A stretch of 64,000 nt of DNA from Actinophytocola sp963727495 (GTDB lineage Bacteria; Actinomycetota; Actinomycetes; Mycobacteriales; Pseudonocardiaceae). A model generated the notes under the pieces. The model made no database searches. It saw nothing but the letters and a program-made list of their open reading frames with translations, and was not told the origin of the DNA. Of the stretch, positions 45,716-54,989 are shown in pieces. The position numbers and the translations under genes are program-made. The DNA is taken from assembly GCA_963727495.1 (NCBI GenBank), contig CAVSGQ010000006.1, positions 682,001 through 746,000 on the forward strand, in the 5' to 3' direction. Every line of letters begins with the position of its first letter. Position 1 is the first letter of the stretch.

Positions 45716-47098
45716 TCAGCCGCCGAGCGTGCGGAACAGGTCGGTGTGGTCGTTGGTGCCGAGGACACGGGCGGCACCCGGGCCGGCGCCCCACACCGGG
45801 ACGACCGCGCCGGTGTGCTGCTGGCTGGGCGCGACCCGGGCCGGCGCGGCACCCTCGCCGCCGTAGCCGGCGGTGCCGTAGGTGAGGGTGAGGGTCTGGC
45901 CGTCCTTGGTCACCAGGTTGGTCGAGTACCCGGTCGGCAGGCCCGACCCGCCGGCGTCCTCGGACACGATCTGGCTGGTGTGCGAGTGGTCGGCGGTGAC
46001 GATCACCATCGTGTCCGGGTGGTGGCGCTGGTAGTCCAGCGCGACACCGACGGCGGCGTCGAACGCGACCGTCTCGCCGAGCTGGCCGCAGGCGTTGGTG
46101 GCGTGGTCCTGCTTGTCGATCGACGCGCCCTCGACCTGCAGGAAGAAGCCGCGCCGGTTCTCCAGCAGCGAGATCGCCTTCGAGGTCATCTCGGCCAGGC
46201 TCGGCTCGTTCGCCGGCCGGGCGCCCTCGGTGCACGGGGCCGGGGTGTTGCCCTTGCCCAGCGCGGCGGACGGGCCGCTCCACTCCAGGGACATGGTGCC
46301 GCCGGTGAACAGGCCCAGCACCGGCCGGCGCCGGTCGGCCGTGCGCAGGCCGGCCGCGTCGGTGACGTACTGGTAGCCCTGCCGCCGCGCCGAGTCCACC
46401 ACCGTTCCGCCCGCGTCACGGCCGCCGGTGACGGTCTGCTCGAACCGGCCTCGGCCGCCACCGAGCAGCACGTCCACCCCGTGGTCGACCTCCTGCTCGG
46501 CGATGGAGCCGGGGCCGCCGGCCGCCTTCGTCTCGGTCGGGCAGGCGGCCATGTCGGCCGGGCCCTGGCAGCCGCGCAGCGAGATGTGCGAGGACTGCAC
46601 GGCCGGGGTCGCGTCGGTGATCTCGGCGGTGGACACGTTGCCGACCTTCATGCCGCGCTTCCTCGCCCGCTCCATCACGGTCTCGTAGTTCGTGCCCGGC
46701 ACCCCGATCGCGCTGCTCGGCCCCTGCGAGATGCGCTCGTCGATCGTCTTGCGTCCGGTGGCCCACATGGTGCCGGTGGACGCCGAGTCGGGGTCGTAGT
46801 CCGGCAGGTACGGCGGCGCCCCGGCCGGCTTGACCGACCAGGTGGTGTCGAACCCGGTGTAGGGCATCCGGTCGACGTTGAGCGGGTTGCGCACGCCCTG
46901 GTAGTACCGGGCGGCGGTGATCTCCTGGGTGCCCATGCCGTCACCGATCAGCACGATCACGTTCTTCGGGGACTTTCCGTGCGACCCGCCGTTGCCCCGG
47001 TGGGACGTCACCGGGCCGTCCGCCACCGCGGTGCCCGCCCCGACGGCGACCGCGATCGCGCCGAGGGCGAGCGCGGTCATGGCGCTGCGTCTTCTCAT
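45716..47098 (-). CDS. phoA: Alkaline phosphatase, PhoA-type, secreted
   Basis: 460 residues from the ATG after an AAAGG ribosome site. A signal peptide (MRRRSAMTALALGAIAVAVG, cleavage near AVAD) directs export. Metal and catalytic motifs: VIVLIGDGMGTQEI (Asp for metal), PDSASTGT with nucleophile Ser105, QDHATNACG, VTADHSHTSQ and the C-terminal GTNDHTDLF. It hydrolyses phosphomonoesters outside the cell, using two zinc and one magnesium in the family. A Pho-box was not identified. Confidence 0.94.
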   Translation of the reverse strand: MRRRSAMTALALGAIAVAVGAGTAVADGPVTSHRGNGGSHGKSPKNVIVLIGDGMGTQEITAARYYQGVRNPLNVDRMPYTGFDTTWSVKPAGAPPYLPDYDPDSASTGTMWATGRKTIDERISQGPSSAIGVPGTNYETVMERARKRGMKVGNVSTAEITDATPAVQSSHISLRGCQGPADMAACPTETKAAGGPGSIAEQEVDHGVDVLLGGGRGRFEQTVTGGRDAGGTVVDSARRQGYQYVTDAAGLRTADRRRPVLGLFTGGTMSLEWSGPSAALGKGNTPAPCTEGARPANEPSLAEMTSKAISLLENRRGFFLQVEGASIDKQDHATNACGQLGETVAFDAAVGVALDYQRHHPDTMVIVTADHSHTSQIVSEDAGGSGLPTGYSTNLVTKDGQTLTLTYGTAGYGGEGAAPARVAPSQQHTGAVVPVWGAGPGAARVLGTNDHTDLFRTLGG

Positions 47099-47213
47099 GC
47101 TCTGGCCTTTCAGCTGGGATATGACCAGGCCGGACGCTAGGCGCCGCAGGGGGACGGGACGTGTCCTGCGGGAGGACGGCACATGACGTCTGTCCGCCTC
47201 GTCACGGCGCCGG

Positions 47214-48617
47214 TCACGGGCGCGGTGGCGAGGCCTTGGCGAGCCACCGGAAGGGTCCGCCGGCGTCGCGGTCGGCGTCGGTGTAGCCGGCGTGGCCGAA
47301 CAGCGCCAGCGACGCGGCGTTGTCCTCGTGCACGTTGGCCAGGATGGTGGCCGGCTCGTGGCGGGCGTGCAGCGCGCCCTCCGCGACGGACAGGATGCGC
47401 CCGCCCAGGCCGGCGCCGCGGTCGGGCGGCGCGACGGTGACGCTGACCTCCCAGGCGTCCGCCCCGACGCGGTCGAAGCGGGCGGTGCCGACCGGGTGGT
47501 CGGTCTCGGCCACGAGCAGCAGGCGGTCGGGGTCGGCGACGGCCCGGGCCAGCCACGTCCGGTGCACCGGCTCGGCCACCGGCTGGTGCCCGCGCGACCA
47601 GGCCAGCGTCTCGGGGTCGTTGCGCCACGCCAGCAGCAGCTCCGCGTCGGACCCGGTGGCCTCGCGGACGGTCACCTCGCAGGCGTCGAGGATGCGGCCG
47701 GCGCCGCGCCCGTCCACGGCCGCCGCCCCCGCCCGGGCGAGCGCGGCGCGGGCGGCCGGGTCCACGAGCAGCCCGCGCAGCACCGGTGCGGCCGCGGCCA
47801 GGTCGGCGACCGTGCCCAGGCCGGCGGCCAGGCCCTGGCCGACCGCGGCGCGGTAGCCGGCGGCCTGGTTGTCGGCGATCCGGACCAGGGCGGCGGGCAC
47901 CCCGAGGTGGCACAGCTCCAGCAGCGTCACCCCGGCCGCGCTGACCACCAGGTCGGCCCCGGCGAGCAGGGCGGGCAGGCCGGGCGCCGGCGGCGTCACG
48001 GTGAACCGCTGGCCGGGTCCGGGCTCGACGGACACCTCCGCGGCGGAGATCGCCCGGACCGACATCGGCACGCCGGTGTCGCGCAGCGCGGCCAGCGCCG
48101 CCGGCACCGCGCCGGCCCCGGCGCCGCCGCCCATCACCACGACCACCCGCGGCGGGCCACCGGGGCGCGGGCCCGCCCGGGCGGCCAGCACCTCGCCGCG
48201 CAGCGGCGCGAACCGGGGGCCGCGCAGCACCACCGGCGAGCCGTCCGGCGGCCGGGGCTCGGCGACGAGGTTCGCGTCCACCACGACGTCCGCCGCGCGC
48301 CGCCCGAACCGGCCGTCCTCCACGGACACCAGCCGGGCCACCGCGCGCACCTCCGGCAGCTCGCCGAGCCCGTAGTGGTCCACCAGCACGACGTCCGCGC
48401 CGACCTCGGCCGCCCGCGCCGCGAGGGGGCCGCCGGGCAGGCACGGCACGTCCAGCTCGGCGAGCCGGTCGAGCAGCCAGCCCGCGCCGCCGGCCTCGCC
48501 GGCCAGGACCGCCCGCCAGCCCCGCGCGACCGCGGCCTCGGCCAGCGCCACGCACCGCGACAGGTGCCCGACGCCGATGGCCGGCCCCGCGTCGGCGCGC
48601 AGCAGCAGCGTCGTCAT
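47214..48617 (-). CDS. pseG: PseG-PseH fusion: UDP-sugar hydrolase plus N-acetyltransferase
   Basis: 467 residues. Residues 1-310 are PseG-like: LLRADAGPAIGVGHLSRC (substrate-loop GxGHxxR-type motif), VVLVDHYGL, VVVVMGGGAGAG, VVSAAGVTLLELCHLG. Residues 315-467 are a GNAT acetyltransferase of PseH type: VREATGSDAELLLAWRNDPE, SVTVAPPDRGAGLGGRIL, ANVHEDNAASLALFGHAGY. In the pathway PseH acetylates the 4-amino sugar and PseG releases UDP to give the free hexose. Start overlaps the PseF stop by 4 nt. Confidence 0.88.
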   Translation of the reverse strand: MTTLLLRADAGPAIGVGHLSRCVALAEAAVARGWRAVLAGEAGGAGWLLDRLAELDVPCLPGGPLAARAAEVGADVVLVDHYGLGELPEVRAVARLVSVEDGRFGRRAADVVVDANLVAEPRPPDGSPVVLRGPRFAPLRGEVLAARAGPRPGGPPRVVVVMGGGAGAGAVPAALAALRDTGVPMSVRAISAAEVSVEPGPGQRFTVTPPAPGLPALLAGADLVVSAAGVTLLELCHLGVPAALVRIADNQAAGYRAAVGQGLAAGLGTVADLAAAAPVLRGLLVDPAARAALARAGAAAVDGRGAGRILDACEVTVREATGSDAELLLAWRNDPETLAWSRGHQPVAEPVHRTWLARAVADPDRLLLVAETDHPVGTARFDRVGADAWEVSVTVAPPDRGAGLGGRILSVAEGALHARHEPATILANVHEDNAASLALFGHAGYTDADRDAGGPFRWLAKASPPRP

Positions 48618-49351
48618 GCCGTCGGCAGGGTCTTCTGCACGACCTCGGCGTTCAGCGCGACCAGGTCCGGCCGCGTGCGCAGCAGCGCCACCACGTCCCG
48701 CCAGCGCGGCGCCCCGCCGCCCAGCTCCGCGACGACCGCGTCGAGCAGCGCCGCGTCCTGCGCGGTGTCCAGGGTGACCCGCAGGTCGGAGTGGTCCTCG
48801 CCGGCGACGACGCCCGCGCACCGGTACACCGACGGCCGGGTGTGGATCCCCGAGGTGACGTGCTCGCGGTGCCCGCCGGTGGCGGTCGCGTGCTGCTCGG
48901 CGAGCACGTCGCGGCGCACCAGCTCGGCGTCGAACCCGCGCGGCAGGGTGCGCACCAGGACGTTGCTCACGTACTGCAGGTCCGGGTCGGCCAGCCAGAT
49001 CCCGGCGACCTGGGCGATCAGCGCCGGGTCGTGCAGCGGGCAGTCGGCGGTCAGCCGGACCACCGCGTCGCACGGGTGGGTGCGGGCGGCCAGCTCGTAG
49101 CGGTCGAGCACGTCGTCGAGCGGGCCGCGAACCACCGCCGCACCGCAGCGCGCGGCCTCCTGCGCGACCGCGTCGTCGTCGGGCGCCGAGGACGTCGCGA
49201 CGATCACCGTGCCGACGTTCGCGGTGTGCGCGGCGGCCCGGACGACCCAGCTCAGGACGCTGCGGCCGGCCAGCGGCCGGAGCACCTTGCCGGGCAGCCG
49301 GGTGGACGAGAGCCGTGCCTGGATGACCGCGTTGACTCGCACGGGTGCCAT
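48614..49351 (-). CDS. pseF: PseF-like CMP-sugar cytidylyltransferase
   Basis: 245 residues. The nucleotidyltransferase signature is VNAVIQARLSSTRLPGKVL; later VVRLTADCPLHDPALI and the YVSNVLVRTLPRGFDAEL block match the SpsF/PseF cytidylyltransferase group. It activates pseudaminic acid with CTP. It is the first gene of the leftward unit with pseG, and is divergent from pseB by 40 bp. Other SpsF-like functions are possible, but the gene set supports PseF. Confidence 0.85.
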   Translation of the reverse strand: MAPVRVNAVIQARLSSTRLPGKVLRPLAGRSVLSWVVRAAAHTANVGTVIVATSSAPDDDAVAQEAARCGAAVVRGPLDDVLDRYELAARTHPCDAVVRLTADCPLHDPALIAQVAGIWLADPDLQYVSNVLVRTLPRGFDAELVRRDVLAEQHATATGGHREHVTSGIHTRPSVYRCAGVVAGEDHSDLRVTLDTAQDAALLDAVVAELGGGAPRWRDVVALLRTRPDLVALNAEVVQKTLPTA

Positions 49352-49391
49352 GATGGCGCACCGGCAGCCGCCAGATCTCACGGAGGTAACG

Positions 49392-50375
49392 ATGGCTTTG
49401 CTGGATGGGGCCAGCATCCTGCTCACCGGCGGGACGGGGTCGTTCGGCAAGGCGTTCATCGCGTACGCGCTCGAGCACCTCAACCCGCGCCGCCTGGTGG
49501 TGCTCTCCCGCGACGAGCTCAAGCAGTACGAGGCGCGCCGGCTGTTCGACGACGACCCGCGACTGCGCTGGTTCATCGGCGACGTGCGTGACCGGCGGCG
49601 GCTGGAGCGCGCGATGCACGACGTCGACTACGTGGTGCACGCCGCCGCGCTCAAGCAGGTCGACACCGCGGAGTACAACCCGTTCGAGTACGTGCAGACC
49701 AACGTGACCGGATCGCAGAACGTGATCGAGGCGGCCATCGACTGCGGCGTGCGCAAGGTCGTGGCGCTGTCCACGGACAAGGCGTCGAGCCCGATCAACC
49801 TCTACGGCGCGACCAAGCTGTGCGCCGACCGGCTGTTCATCAGCGGCAACCACTACGCCGCCGGGCACCCGACCCGGTTCTCGGTCGTGCGCTACGGCAA
49901 CGTGATGGGCTCGCGCGGCAGCGTCATCCCGTTCTTCCGCTCGCTGGCCGAGCGGGGCGAGGCGCTGCCGATCACCGACCTGCGGATGACCCGGTTCTGG
50001 ATCACGCTGCCGCAGGCGGTGGCGTTCGTGGTCGGCTCGTTCGACCTGATGCACGGCGGCGAGCTGTACGTGCCGCGGATCCCGAGCATGCGGATCGTGG
50101 ACCTGGCCCGGGTGATCGCGCCGGACAGCCCGATGAAGGAGGTCGGCGTGCGGCCCGGGGAGAAGCTGCACGAGGAGATGATCGCGCCGGACGACTCGCG
50201 GCGGACGCTGCTGCTGGGCGACCGGTACGTGGTGATGCCGCACATCGCGGGCTGGGGCTACGAGCCGCCGGAGGCGGGCCGGCCGGTGCCGGAGGGGTTC
50301 GCGTACCGGTCGGACACCAACGACCTGTGGCTGTCCGACGACGACCTGCGCGCCCTGGTCGAGCAGTATGGGTGA
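49392..50375 (+). CDS. pseB: PseB: UDP-GlcNAc 4,6-dehydratase (inverting)
   Basis: 327 residues, ATG after a GGAGGT ribosome site. Motifs: LLTGGTGSFGKAFIAYAL (NADP-binding), YVVHAAALKQVDTAEYNP, LSTDKASSPINLYGATKLCADRLF (catalytic Asp/Lys in a shortened Tyr motif typical of PseB/FlaA1), RYGNVMGSRGSVIPFF and GVRPGEKLHEEMI. It performs the first step toward pseudaminic acid, with C5 inversion. Overlaps pseC by 8 nt. Confidence 0.94.
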   Translation: MALLDGASILLTGGTGSFGKAFIAYALEHLNPRRLVVLSRDELKQYEARRLFDDDPRLRWFIGDVRDRRRLERAMHDVDYVVHAAALKQVDTAEYNPFEYVQTNVTGSQNVIEAAIDCGVRKVVALSTDKASSPINLYGATKLCADRLFISGNHYAAGHPTRFSVVRYGNVMGSRGSVIPFFRSLAERGEALPITDLRMTRFWITLPQAVAFVVGSFDLMHGGELYVPRIPSMRIVDLARVIAPDSPMKEVGVRPGEKLHEEMIAPDDSRRTLLLGDRYVVMPHIAGWGYEPPEAGRPVPEGFAYRSDTNDLWLSDDDLRALVEQYG

Positions 50376-51501
50376 GCTCCTCCCCTACGGCCGTCAGTCC
50401 ATCGTGGAGCAGGACGTGGCCGCGGTGGCGGCCGTGCTGCGCGGTGACTGGCTGACCACCGGCCCCGCGGTCGACCGCTTCGAGTCCGACCTCGCGGGGT
50501 GCACCGGCGGGGTGCCCACGGTCACGGTGACCTCGGGGACCGCGGCACTGCACGTGGCCTACGCGGCGGCCGGCGTCGGGCCGGGCGACGAGGTCGTGTG
50601 CACGCCGATGACGTTCGTGGCCACCGCGGCGACGGCGATGCAGCGCGGCGCGTCGGTGGTGTTCGCCGACGTCGCGCCGGACACCGCGAACCTGCTGCCG
50701 GACGCCGCGCGCGCGGCGGTCACCGGGCGGACGCGGGTGGTCGCGGCGGTCGACTACGCGGGCCACCCGGCCGACGCCGACGCGCTGGCCGCGGTGGCGC
50801 ACGAGGCGGGCGCGCTGCTGCTGGAGGACGCGGCGCACTCGATCGGCGGGTCGTGGCGCGGGCGGCCGGTCGGGTCGCTCGCCGACCTGACGACGTTCTC
50901 CTTCTTCCCGACGAAGAACCTGACCACGGCCGAGGGCGGCGCGGTGGCGGTGGCCGACCCGGCGATGCTGCGGCGGGCCCGGGAGTTCCGCAACCACGGG
51001 CTGGTGCGCGACCGCGACCGGCAGCGGTGGCCGGACGAGGGCGGGTGGCACCAGGAGGTGCACGAGCTGGGGCTGAACTACCGGCTGCCGGACGTGCTGT
51101 GCGCGCTGGGCTCCAGCCAGCTCACCCGGCTGGCGTGGTTCGTGTCCCGGCGGGCCGAGCTGCACGCCCGCTACGACGCCGGCCTGTCCGATGTGGATGG
51201 TGTGGCGACGCCGGTGACGCTGCCGGGCGCGGCGCCCGCGTGGCACCTCTACCCGCTGCGGGTGCTCGGCGGGCGGCGGCGCGCGCTGTACGAGTACCTG
51301 CGGGAGAACGGGGTCGGGGTGCAGGTCAACTACGTCCCGGTGTACTGGCATCCGGTGTTCGCCGACCTGGGGTACCGGCGCGGGCTGTGCCCGAACGCGG
51401 AGCGGTTCTACGCGCAGGAGCTGTCGCTGCCGCTGTTCCCGGACCTCGCGGACTCCGATGTGGACCGGGTGGTCGGGCTGGTCCGGGAGTTCTTCCGGTG
51501 A
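50368..51501 (+). CDS. pseC: PseC: UDP-4-keto sugar 4-aminotransferase
   Basis: 377 residues of the DegT/DnrJ/EryC1 family, PLP-dependent. Motifs: YGRQSIVEQDVAAVAAVLRGDW at the start in parts, VTSGTAALHVAYAAAGVGPG, LLLEDAAHSIGGSW (PLP Asp), TTFSFFPTKNLTTAEGG (Schiff-base Lys in FPTKNL), and the C-terminal YVPVYWHPVF. Position after PseB and these motifs support transfer of an amino group to C4 of the 4-keto sugar. Overlaps both neighbours, indicating one operon. Confidence 0.93.
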   Translation: MGELLPYGRQSIVEQDVAAVAAVLRGDWLTTGPAVDRFESDLAGCTGGVPTVTVTSGTAALHVAYAAAGVGPGDEVVCTPMTFVATAATAMQRGASVVFADVAPDTANLLPDAARAAVTGRTRVVAAVDYAGHPADADALAAVAHEAGALLLEDAAHSIGGSWRGRPVGSLADLTTFSFFPTKNLTTAEGGAVAVADPAMLRRAREFRNHGLVRDRDRQRWPDEGGWHQEVHELGLNYRLPDVLCALGSSQLTRLAWFVSRRAELHARYDAGLSDVDGVATPVTLPGAAPAWHLYPLRVLGGRRRALYEYLRENGVGVQVNYVPVYWHPVFADLGYRRGLCPNAERFYAQELSLPLFPDLADSDVDRVVGLVREFFR

Positions 51502-52232
51502 ACCTGTCGGCGTGGGGCGCGGTGGCGGTCGTCGGCCGGCTCGGCGGCGGGCACCGCAACACGGTGCTGGAGCTGCGCCGGGACGGCGAGCGGCTGGTCG
51601 CGCGGGTCACCCGGCGGCCGGCGGCGGCGCTGGACTGGGAGCTGGACCTGATGGAGTTCCTGGCCGGTCACGGGTTCCTGGTGCCGGCCGTGGTGCCCAC
51701 GGACGACGGCCGGCGGCACGCGGACGGCGTGGTCGTGCAGCGCTGGCTGCCCGGCCGGGAGCCGACGGGGTTCGACTGGCCGGCGGTGGCGGCGCTGCTG
51801 CGCCGGCTGCACGAGCTGACGGCGGGGTGGCCGCAGCGACCCGGCTTCCACTCCACGCGCGAGCTGCTCGACGCGGACCGGGGCGGCGACGTGGACCTCA
51901 CCGCGATGCCGGCGGACGCCGTGGCGGCCTGCCGGCGCGCGTGGGCCGCGCTGTCCGGCCCGACCGCGGTGGTGCACGGCGACCCGTGCGCGGCGAACGT
52001 GCGGGTCGGCGAGGCCGGGATCGGCCTGCTGGACTGGGACGAGGCGCGGGTGGACCACCCCGACCTGGACCTCGCGGACCTGCCGGGCGCCGAGCTGCCC
52101 GGCCCGCGCAACCGCGTCGCCCGGGCGGCGGTGGACGCGTGGGAGGCGGCGGCGGGATGGCGGACGGAACCGGCCTACGCCCGGCGGCGCCTGGCCGGCC
52201 TGCCCGGCGCCGCGGTGGGACGACACCCGTAG
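51498..52232 (+). CDS. APH-type phosphotransferase in the pse operon
   Basis: 244 residues from a GTG overlapping the pseC stop. The kinase signature is intact: VVHGDPCAANVRVGEAG (Brenner-type HGDxxxxN) and GLLDWDEARVDHPDLDLADL (DxD metal motif). Family members phosphorylate hydroxyls of small molecules (aminoglycosides, choline, sugars). Coupling to pseC suggests a sugar or glycan substrate rather than an antibiotic. Nucleotide-lid details are weak, so the substrate is a guess. Hairpin terminator follows. Confidence 0.8.
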   Translation: MNLSAWGAVAVVGRLGGGHRNTVLELRRDGERLVARVTRRPAAALDWELDLMEFLAGHGFLVPAVVPTDDGRRHADGVVVQRWLPGREPTGFDWPAVAALLRRLHELTAGWPQRPGFHSTRELLDADRGGDVDLTAMPADAVAACRRAWAALSGPTAVVHGDPCAANVRVGEAGIGLLDWDEARVDHPDLDLADLPGAELPGPRNRVARAAVDAWEAAAGWRTEPAYARRRLAGLPGAAVGRHP

Positions 52233-52236
52233 AAAG

Positions 52237-52262
52237 GGCAGGAGGTGCGCGCACTCCCTGCC
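52237..52262 (+). terminator. Hairpin terminator of the pseB-pseC operon
   Basis: GGCAGG-type arms around a GTGCGCGCAC centre, beginning 5 bp after the stop codon; one mismatch within the stem. It separates the pse operon from the rifampin phosphotransferase promoter. Confidence 0.7.
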
Positions 52263-52284
52263 ACTTCAACGTATAGCGCACCGG

Positions 52285-52303
52285 GGGCCTTGCGGCAAGA
52301 CCC
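52285..52303. promoter_or_regulatory. Rifampin-associated element (RAE)
   Basis: Inverted repeat GGGCCTTGCGGCAAGACCC, 19 bp with one mismatch between arms. It matches the published RAE consensus (GGGGCTTGCGGCAAGGCCC) and lies 60 bp before the rph ATG. RAEs are linked to rifamycin-induced transcription of rifamycin-inactivating genes. Confidence 0.88.
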
Positions 52304-52363
52304 GGGTCGTGCCGCAGAATTTCCGGCCGAAGCCGGAACGGGCCGGCGGGGGGAAGGGGACAG

Positions 52364-54964
52364 ATGGGCAGCTACGTGCTCGGGCTCCGGGAGATCGACC
52401 GGACACAGGTCGCCGTGTGCGGCGGCAAGGGGGCGCACCTGGGAGAGCTCGCCCGGATCGACGGCGTCCGCGTGCCGGCCGGGTTCTGCGTGACGACGGA
52501 CGCCTTCCGGCGCATCATGGCGGACGCGCCGTCGATCGGCGATCGGCTGGACCGGCTCTCGCGGCTGAACGCGGACGACCGGGAGGCGATCGGCACGCAC
52601 AGCGCGGAGATCCGGCGGACCCTGGAAGGGATCGCCATCCCCGACGACCTGGCCGCGGCGATCACCGGCTCGCTCGCCGGGCTCGGCGAGCGAGCCGCCT
52701 GCGCCGTGCGGTCGAGCGCCACGGCGGAGGACCTGCCGACCGCCTCCTTCGCGGGCCAGCAGGACACGTACCTGAACGTCGTGGGACCGGCGGCGATCCT
52801 GCGGCACGTCAGCCGGTGCTGGGCCTCGCTGTTCACCGAGCGGGCCGTGACCTACCGGCTGCGCAACGGCGTCGACCACCGCAAGGTCGACATGGCCGTG
52901 GTCGTGCAGCGGATGGTCTTCCCGCAGGCGTCCGGCGTCCTGTTCACGGCCGACCCCGTCACGTCCAACCGGACGGTCGCCTGCGTGGAGGCCGTCCTCG
53001 GCCTCGGCGAGGCCCTGGTCTCCGGCCTGGTGAACGCGGACGTCCACCGGGTGCGCGACGGCGAGATCGTCGCCAGGGCGATCGCCGCCAAGCAGCGTGC
53101 CGTGCACGCCTCGCCGGGAGGCGGAACGCGGGAGCGGCCGGTCGAACCGGAACAGCGGGAGCAGCCGGCGCTGACGGACGCGCAGGTCGTGCGGCTCGCG
53201 CGGCTGGGCCGGCGGATCGAGGCGCACTTCGGCCGCCCCCAGGACATCGAATGGTGCCTGGCCGGCGACGACTTCCAGATCGTGCAGAGCCGGCCGATCA
53301 CCACGCTGTTCCCCGTCCCGGAGGTCGACGACGGGGCCAACCACGTCTACGTCTCCGTCGGTCACCAGCAGATGATGACCGACCCCATGAAGCCCCTGGG
53401 GCTGTCCGTGTGGCAGCTGACGACCCCCCGGCCCATGGCCGAGGCCGGCGGGCGCCTGTTCGTCGACGTCACCCGGCACCTGGCGTCGCCGACGAGCCGC
53501 GCCGGCCTGCTGGAGGTCACGGGGAAGTCCGACCCGCTGACCGGCGACGCGCTGCGGACCGTCCTCGACCGCGACGGCTTCATCCCGTCGCTGCCGGACG
53601 AGGGTCCCGGCGAGCACATCCCCGGCGTCGCGCCGGCCACGATCGAGACCGATCCGGCCGTCGTCACCGAGCTGATCGAGCACAGCGAGGCGTCCATCGC
53701 CGCGTTGAAGCGCGACATCCGGACGAAGTCCGGACCGGAGCTGCTCGACTTCATCCTGACCGACCTCCAGGAGCTCCGGCGGATCCTGCACGACCCGCGA
53801 AGCCACCAGGTGATCATGGCGGGGATACAGACGACGTGGTGGCTCAACGATCACCTGCGGGACTGGCTGGGCGAGAAGAACGCGGCCGACACGCTGACCC
53901 AGTCCGTCCCGCACAACGTCACCTCGGAGATGGGGCTGTCGCTGCTCGACGTCGCGGACGTGATCCGCCCGCATCCCGACGTCGTCGCCTTTCTGCGCGA
54001 CGTCCGCGACGAGGGCTTCCTCGACGAGATGGCCGGGCTCGACGGCGGACCGCAGGCGCGCGACGCCATCGCGGCCTACCTCGACAAGTACGGCATGCGC
54101 TGCGTCGGCGAGATCGACATCACCAGGCCGCGGTGGAGCGAGCGGCCCACCACGCTCCTGCCGATGCTCCTGTCCAACATCAAGAACCACGAGCCGGGCG
54201 CCGGCGAGCGCCGCTTCGAGCAGGGGCGACAGGAGGCGTGGCGGAAGGAGCGGGAACTGCTGGAGCGCCTGCGGGCCCTGCCGGACGGGGAGCGCAAGGC
54301 CGAGGAGACCAAGCGGAAGATCGATCGCGTCCGGACGTTCATCGGGTACCGCGAGTACCCGAAGTACGGCATGGTCAGCCGCTACTTCGTGTACAAGCTG
54401 GCCCTGCTGGAGGAGGCCGAGCGCCTGGTGCGGGCCGGCGTGCTCGGCGAGAGGGAGGACGTCTTCTTCCTGAGGTTCCAGGAGCTTCAGGACGTCGTGC
54501 GCACGAACCGGGTCGACGACGGGCTCATCCGGCGGCGCAGGGAGGCGTTCGAGTCGTATCGGGCGCTCACCCCACCCCGGGTCCTCACGTCGGAGGGCGA
54601 GGCCGTCGCCGGAACGTACCGGCGCGACGACCTGCCACCCGGCGCGCTGGTCGGCCTCCCGGTCTCGGCCGGGACCGTCGAGGGTCGGGCCCGGGTCATC
54701 CTGGACATGGCGACGGCCGATGTCGAGCCGGGGGACATCCTGGTCACGGCGCACACGGACCCCAGCTGGTCGCCCCTGTTCGTCGCGATCGCGGGCCTGG
54801 TGACGGAGGTCGGGGGCCTGATGACCCACGGCGCGGTGATCGCGCGGGAGTACGGCCTGCCGGCCGTCGTCGGGGTGGAACACGCCACCCGCGTGATCAG
54901 GGACGGTCAGCGGATCCGGGTGAACGGAACCGACGGGTACGTCGAGATCCTCCCCGCGCCGTGA
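52364..54964 (+). CDS. rph: Rifampin phosphotransferase
   Basis: 866 residues, the usual size. Order: ATP-grasp domain (GGKGAHLGELARI; CAVRSSATAEDLPTASFAGQ; WCLAGDDFQIVQSRPIT), rifampin-binding helical domain (about 330-750) and the swivelling phosphohistidine domain with GGLMTHGAVIAREYG, catalytic His822. It transfers the beta-phosphate of ATP to the C21 hydroxyl of rifamycins, inactivating them. The upstream RAE supports this identification over a PEP synthase. It interrupts the pseudaminic acid gene set, with its own promoter and terminator region. Confidence 0.96.
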   Translation: MGSYVLGLREIDRTQVAVCGGKGAHLGELARIDGVRVPAGFCVTTDAFRRIMADAPSIGDRLDRLSRLNADDREAIGTHSAEIRRTLEGIAIPDDLAAAITGSLAGLGERAACAVRSSATAEDLPTASFAGQQDTYLNVVGPAAILRHVSRCWASLFTERAVTYRLRNGVDHRKVDMAVVVQRMVFPQASGVLFTADPVTSNRTVACVEAVLGLGEALVSGLVNADVHRVRDGEIVARAIAAKQRAVHASPGGGTRERPVEPEQREQPALTDAQVVRLARLGRRIEAHFGRPQDIEWCLAGDDFQIVQSRPITTLFPVPEVDDGANHVYVSVGHQQMMTDPMKPLGLSVWQLTTPRPMAEAGGRLFVDVTRHLASPTSRAGLLEVTGKSDPLTGDALRTVLDRDGFIPSLPDEGPGEHIPGVAPATIETDPAVVTELIEHSEASIAALKRDIRTKSGPELLDFILTDLQELRRILHDPRSHQVIMAGIQTTWWLNDHLRDWLGEKNAADTLTQSVPHNVTSEMGLSLLDVADVIRPHPDVVAFLRDVRDEGFLDEMAGLDGGPQARDAIAAYLDKYGMRCVGEIDITRPRWSERPTTLLPMLLSNIKNHEPGAGERRFEQGRQEAWRKERELLERLRALPDGERKAEETKRKIDRVRTFIGYREYPKYGMVSRYFVYKLALLEEAERLVRAGVLGEREDVFFLRFQELQDVVRTNRVDDGLIRRRREAFESYRALTPPRVLTSEGEAVAGTYRRDDLPPGALVGLPVSAGTVEGRARVILDMATADVEPGDILVTAHTDPSWSPLFVAIAGLVTEVGGLMTHGAVIAREYGLPAVVGVEHATRVIRDGQRIRVNGTDGYVEILPAP

Positions 54965-54989
54965 CGCCGCCCACCGGCTCCGCCACTCG

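Noticed and set aside
47214..50243. 1009-residue minus-strand frame
   Set aside because: Its first half is opposite pseB and overlaps pseF out of frame; only the last 467 codons, the PseG-PseH fusion, are coding.
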